A program made the position numbers and the translations under genes. A stretch of 7,574 bases of DNA from RGIG3009 sp045603285. GTDB taxonomy: Bacteria > Bacillota > Clostridia > Oscillospirales > Acutalibacteraceae. The DNA lies in contig JAZULW010000098.1 of the NCBI GenBank assembly GCA_045603285.1, positions 1-7,574 on the forward strand, read 5' to 3'. The notes under the pieces are model-generated. The model saw only the letters and a list, made by a program, of their open reading frames with translations. It did no database searches and was not told the origin of the DNA. Positions 4,636 through 7,574 of this stretch are shown piece by piece. How positions within the stretch are numbered: the stretch's first letter is position 1; every line of letters begins with the position of its first letter.

Positions 4636-7418
4636 AAAACAAGAGCCAATAACACGAGCAAGGCGAGCAACGACAGCGTGAAACCGAGGGCGAACCCTTC
4701 GGGCGCGTAGGTCATCGTAACGGTATGGTTGCCGCTTGGCACCGCGAAGGCCAAAAACCCTTCCGATACGGCATAGGTTTCCACTTTTTTGCCGTCCACC
4801 TTCACGGTCCAACCCGCATCGTACGGCACCGAGGTCATCATCGTGCCGTTTTTGATGGCATTCACCGTACCGTTGATGCGAGTGTGCGAGAAAGACGTGA
4901 CATCGAGTTGCGCTTGTTTTAATATGTCCATACCGCGCTTATACACGTCGCTGTTCATTGTCGCAACGTAGAAGTTGCCCGAGCACGCTACGTCGGAATT
5001 GAGGCTCATCGTGAACGTGGTGCCCACACCGGCACTGCCACCATCGATGATATACGGCTCGTGGGGTGAAACGCTCCACGAATTTGAATCGTTGGAAACG
5101 GAAATGGATTCTGCCGCGCTGCAGTCCACGTACAGGAAGATCTGACCGCTGGTGGTTACGGTGGCGGAGAAACTGCCCGAAGCGGTGGAACCGTTGTGTT
5201 TTACTTGGAAGTGGTTGGTGCCGGAGGTGGTGTTGTTCGCGTTGTCGGCCTTGATGGTGTTAAGCGTATACAGTTCGTCCTCAATACCCGTCAAAGCGGT
5301 AAACAACTCGTTTTGCGAGATAAAGGGATTGTATTTGGTGAACGAGTAGTCTTTTACTGCATCGGTGACCATATATCCAAGGGAAAGCGCGTCGGTGTTT
5401 TCGTGTATCGAATACGACTTGCTTTGACCGGACAACGTTTCAATGTAGCGCAGTTGTGCGTGGTTGTTCAGTTTGGATTCGAGTGCCACGTATTTGATAC
5501 CAAGCAGCGAATCGGTAAACGGCACAAACGAACGGTACAAGTGGCTGTTGACACCGTTGATGGCATAGCCGAGGCCACCCATCAATTTGGTGGTGCCGTA
5601 GTAGTTGCTGGAGGAGAACGTGGTGATACCGCGGTATTGGAACATCGCCGTGTCCACACAGGTGCGGCGCGGCAAGAATTCCAGACGATAGAACCCGTCG
5701 TCGGTCACACGGTCGCCGATCTCTTGCATACGGTCCACGGTGGTGTGCAACAGTTTGGTGAGGTCATTGTCCACGTAGTCGTGGTGGTTGGTAAAATATT
5801 CTTTTTTGTTTACTTGCACCAGCGCATTGCCTGCGTTCAAGGTCATTTCGGCCGTTACAATGAGGAGCAAGAGGGCATAACCAACACGTTTGACAAGTTT
5901 GCGGTTGGCAATGGCGAGCAACACCACCGCATAAACGGCAACGAGTGCCAAGTTGATGTAAATTTGGTTAAACGCGTAGGCCTCATCGCCAAAACGCTCC
6001 TCAACCACCAGATAAATGACCGCGCCCGCAAGCACACCGAGTACTTGCTTAGACGTAATATCGTGCAGATGCGCCAACACTTCAAAGGCCATCAACAGCA
6101 CAAAGAACGAATACACAAACGAAAAACGATACGGCAAGTCATTGGGGGAGTGGAGGCCGTGCCACGCAAGGTCGGTCAAGTTGATGACAAAGGTGATGAG
6201 CAGGGCAAACCACACACCCATGTAAGCCACGCGGCGGCGAAGCGGAATGCCTTTGTTGGTTGCAAACAACGGCACGCACAACGCCGAGAGAACACCGCAA
6301 TACATATTGGGAAGGTTGCCCGACCGAATGGTGGGAGACGTACCCGCCAAGTGGCGACCGATGAGCTCAAAGATATCCAGCGTGTTGGTAACATCGGGGA
6401 GTTTGCTGCCTGCCGCCGAGGTTTGTTGCAAAGCCAAATACACGGGAATGATCATCACGGCCGCTAAGGCACCGCCGAGTACGGAATACCCCGCGAACCG
6501 CCCAAAGCTGATCCCGAGTTCGCGCCCACCTAAACGTTCACGCAGAACAAACGCCACATAGTAGAACACCAGGAAGATGCACAGCATAAACCCGATGTAA
6601 TAGTTGGCATACAAGCAATAGGTCAGGGAAAGAACATACGGCAAAAAGCGGCCGGTTTTCATCAAATGCTCAAACCCGAGCACCGCGAGCGGCAACACCA
6701 TCACCACGTCAAGCCACATAATGTTCCACGAATAGGCAAGCAGGTACATCATCAGCGAATACATCACCGATACCAGGGGAACAAGCGCGCCTTTGCGGCG
6801 GTAAACGGTTTGCACACACAACGCGAAAAACGCACCGCACAACGCGTTTTTGATGAGGGTGATCACCAAAATGCCTTCCGCCAACAAGGCTTTGGGGAAG
6901 AGAATGAGCAAGATGTTCAGGGGGCTTGCCAGGTAGTAGCCGAACAACGAAAGGTAGTTGGCGCCGAGGCCCACCTCGAACGAATACAACGACAGGTCAC
7001 CCGTCAAGATGTTGTCACGCAAACCGGCGAGCAACGGGGCGTATTGGTGATGCATATCCACCACCATACCCGTTTCGTTACCGAGCGGCCACATGCCCAC
7101 AAAGGTATACGCTACGCACATAGCACCCAGCGACAAAAGGCCCGACAGTAGGGGATAGTACCAGTTGGGGCGTTCTTCAGGTGCCGTACCGGTGCCGTTT
7201 ACGGCATTAGCAAGCGCGCACATCATGGCGCCCATCAAGGCCGAAAGACCGCCGCAACACGCAATGCGTTGTGCGTTGGTCATCGCGGTGGCCAGCTCCG
7301 ATTTGCCCGTGATGATCCACATGGCGGCCATCAACACAACGGTGAACAAAACGCAGAACGCCGTGGGAAGCATACGGTTGATCTGTTCCCGTTTCAAAGA
7401 AAAACGAATGCCTTTCAT
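4590..7418 (-). CDS. YfhO-family multi-spanning membrane protein, probable surface-polymer glycosyltransferase
   Basis: The 942-residue product has the layout of the YfhO family (GT-C-like membrane proteins). About a dozen hydrophobic segments lie between residues 17 and 525, a large polar domain spans roughly 530-905, and there is one last membrane segment at about 911-932 before a basic tail. Family blocks include VVDMHHQYAPLL (119-130), GLGANYLSLFGYYLASPLNILL (150-171), YANYYIGFM (270-278) and a short PYRFSFVYSF (429-438). D121 sits where GT-C enzymes place a catalytic Asp in the first outer loop; that role is inference. In Bacillus, YfhO works with CsbB and GtcA to add GlcNAc to lipoteichoic acid. 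Neither partner is in this window, so the acceptor here is open. The ATG at 7418 has AGGAGG at 7428-7433. The gene has its own promoter and ends over the small plus-strand gene. Confidence 0.9.
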   Translation of the reverse strand: MKGIRFSLKREQINRMLPTAFCVLFTVVLMAAMWIITGKSELATAMTNAQRIACCGGLSALMGAMMCALANAVNGTGTAPEERPNWYYPLLSGLLSLGAMCVAYTFVGMWPLGNETGMVVDMHHQYAPLLAGLRDNILTGDLSLYSFEVGLGANYLSLFGYYLASPLNILLILFPKALLAEGILVITLIKNALCGAFFALCVQTVYRRKGALVPLVSVMYSLMMYLLAYSWNIMWLDVVMVLPLAVLGFEHLMKTGRFLPYVLSLTYCLYANYYIGFMLCIFLVFYYVAFVLRERLGGRELGISFGRFAGYSVLGGALAAVMIIPVYLALQQTSAAGSKLPDVTNTLDIFELIGRHLAGTSPTIRSGNLPNMYCGVLSALCVPLFATNKGIPLRRRVAYMGVWFALLITFVINLTDLAWHGLHSPNDLPYRFSFVYSFFVLLMAFEVLAHLHDITSKQVLGVLAGAVIYLVVEERFGDEAYAFNQIYINLALVAVYAVVLLAIANRKLVKRVGYALLLLIVTAEMTLNAGNALVQVNKKEYFTNHHDYVDNDLTKLLHTTVDRMQEIGDRVTDDGFYRLEFLPRRTCVDTAMFQYRGITTFSSSNYYGTTKLMGGLGYAINGVNSHLYRSFVPFTDSLLGIKYVALESKLNNHAQLRYIETLSGQSKSYSIHENTDALSLGYMVTDAVKDYSFTKYNPFISQNELFTALTGIEDELYTLNTIKADNANNTTSGTNHFQVKHNGSTASGSFSATVTTSGQIFLYVDCSAAESISVSNDSNSWSVSPHEPYIIDGGSAGVGTTFTMSLNSDVACSGNFYVATMNSDVYKRGMDILKQAQLDVTSFSHTRINGTVNAIKNGTMMTSVPYDAGWTVKVDGKKVETYAVSEGFLAFAVPSGNHTVTMTYAPEGFALGFTLSLLALLVLLALVFQKRWLPKAKVLLSK

Positions 7419-7453
7419 GGGGGAATTCCTCCTGCGACATAAAAATACACTTT

Positions 7454-7482
7454 ATTGTATCACATAAAACGCAAACGCGCAA
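7454..7482 (-). promoter_or_regulatory. Sigma A-type promoter for the yfhO-like gene
   Basis: On the minus strand TTGCGC (7482-7477) is followed after exactly 17 bases by TACAAT (7459-7454), preceded by TG one base upstream (extended -10, TGATACAAT). The leader to the start codon is about 30 bases and contains the AGGAGG ribosome site. Confidence 0.75.
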
Positions 7483-7528
7483 TGGTGGAAACGGTGTTTT
7501 TTATTCGTCGACAAAAATTTCTCCGTAT

Positions 7529-7562
7529 ACAAAAGGTATGGCCGGGGGGCCAAGCCTTTTGT
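7529..7562. terminator. Hairpin at the right edge, probable terminator of a gene beyond the window
   Basis: ACAAAAGG (7529-7536) pairs with CCTTTTGT (7555-7562); a 3x3 internal loop is followed by GGCC/GGCC (7540-7543/7548-7551) around a GGGG loop. The T-run sits in the 3' arm on either strand. No gene on the plus strand needs it, so it most likely ends a minus-strand gene or RNA to the right. About 90 bases (7483-7574) contain this hairpin and no convincing gene. Confidence 0.5.
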
Positions 7563-7574
7563 GTTAAGGGCCAT

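Noticed and set aside
5196..6467. Open reading frame of 423 codons on the plus strand
   Set aside because: It lies wholly antisense to the yfhO-like gene, has a Val/Gly/Gln/His/Arg-rich composition with no recognisable motif, and arises from the codon bias of the real gene.
7452..7574. Minus-strand frame of 40 codons starting at the window edge
   Set aside because: It runs through the edge hairpin and the yfhO promoter, has no ribosome site within the window and no recognisable content.

Overview
The window (about 55% G+C by eye) looks like chromosomal DNA from an anaerobic, endospore-forming member of the Firmicutes, most likely a Clostridia/Oscillospiraceae-type gut bacterium. The basis is an rnfC-rnfD pair in the clostridial gene order, two sporulation genes (gpr and spoIIP), and the divergent rpsT / gpr-spoIIP arrangement that is also known from Bacillus. 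Genus and species cannot be fixed from this sequence.

Layout from left to right. The minus strand from 1 to 2088 carries the start of rnfD (cut by the window edge), rnfC, and the ribosomal protein gene rpsT. rnfC and rnfD overlap by an ATGA. Between rpsT and rnfC lie two strong stem-loops. The first ends rpsT transcription; the second could be a backup terminator or an element acting on rnf. At about 2100-2230 is a divergent promoter region: a vegetative-type promoter for rpsT on the minus strand and a forespore (sigma G/F type) promoter for gpr on the plus strand.

The plus strand from 2231 to 4635 carries gpr (germination/spore protease), a 162-bp non-coding palindromic element that resembles a MITE, spoIIP (cell-wall hydrolase of forespore engulfment), and a small single-pass membrane protein in the position that yqxA holds in Bacillus. 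A perfect 14-bp terminator-like hairpin lies inside the first codons of that small gene.

The minus strand from 7418 to 4590 is one large gene for a YfhO-family multi-spanning membrane protein with its own promoter. Its 3' end overlaps the small plus-strand gene tail to tail. A hairpin fills the right edge.

Functionally, the Rnf subunits belong to a membrane complex coupling ferredoxin and NAD to an ion gradient. Gpr and SpoIIP act at different stages of sporulation and germination. YfhO probably decorates cell-surface polymers. I found no phage, CRISPR, toxin-antitoxin or defence genes and no clear new multi-gene system. The less ordinary features are the palindromic element between gpr and spoIIP, the reduced form of GPR, the hairpin buried in the small gene, and the paired stem-loops ahead of rnfC.
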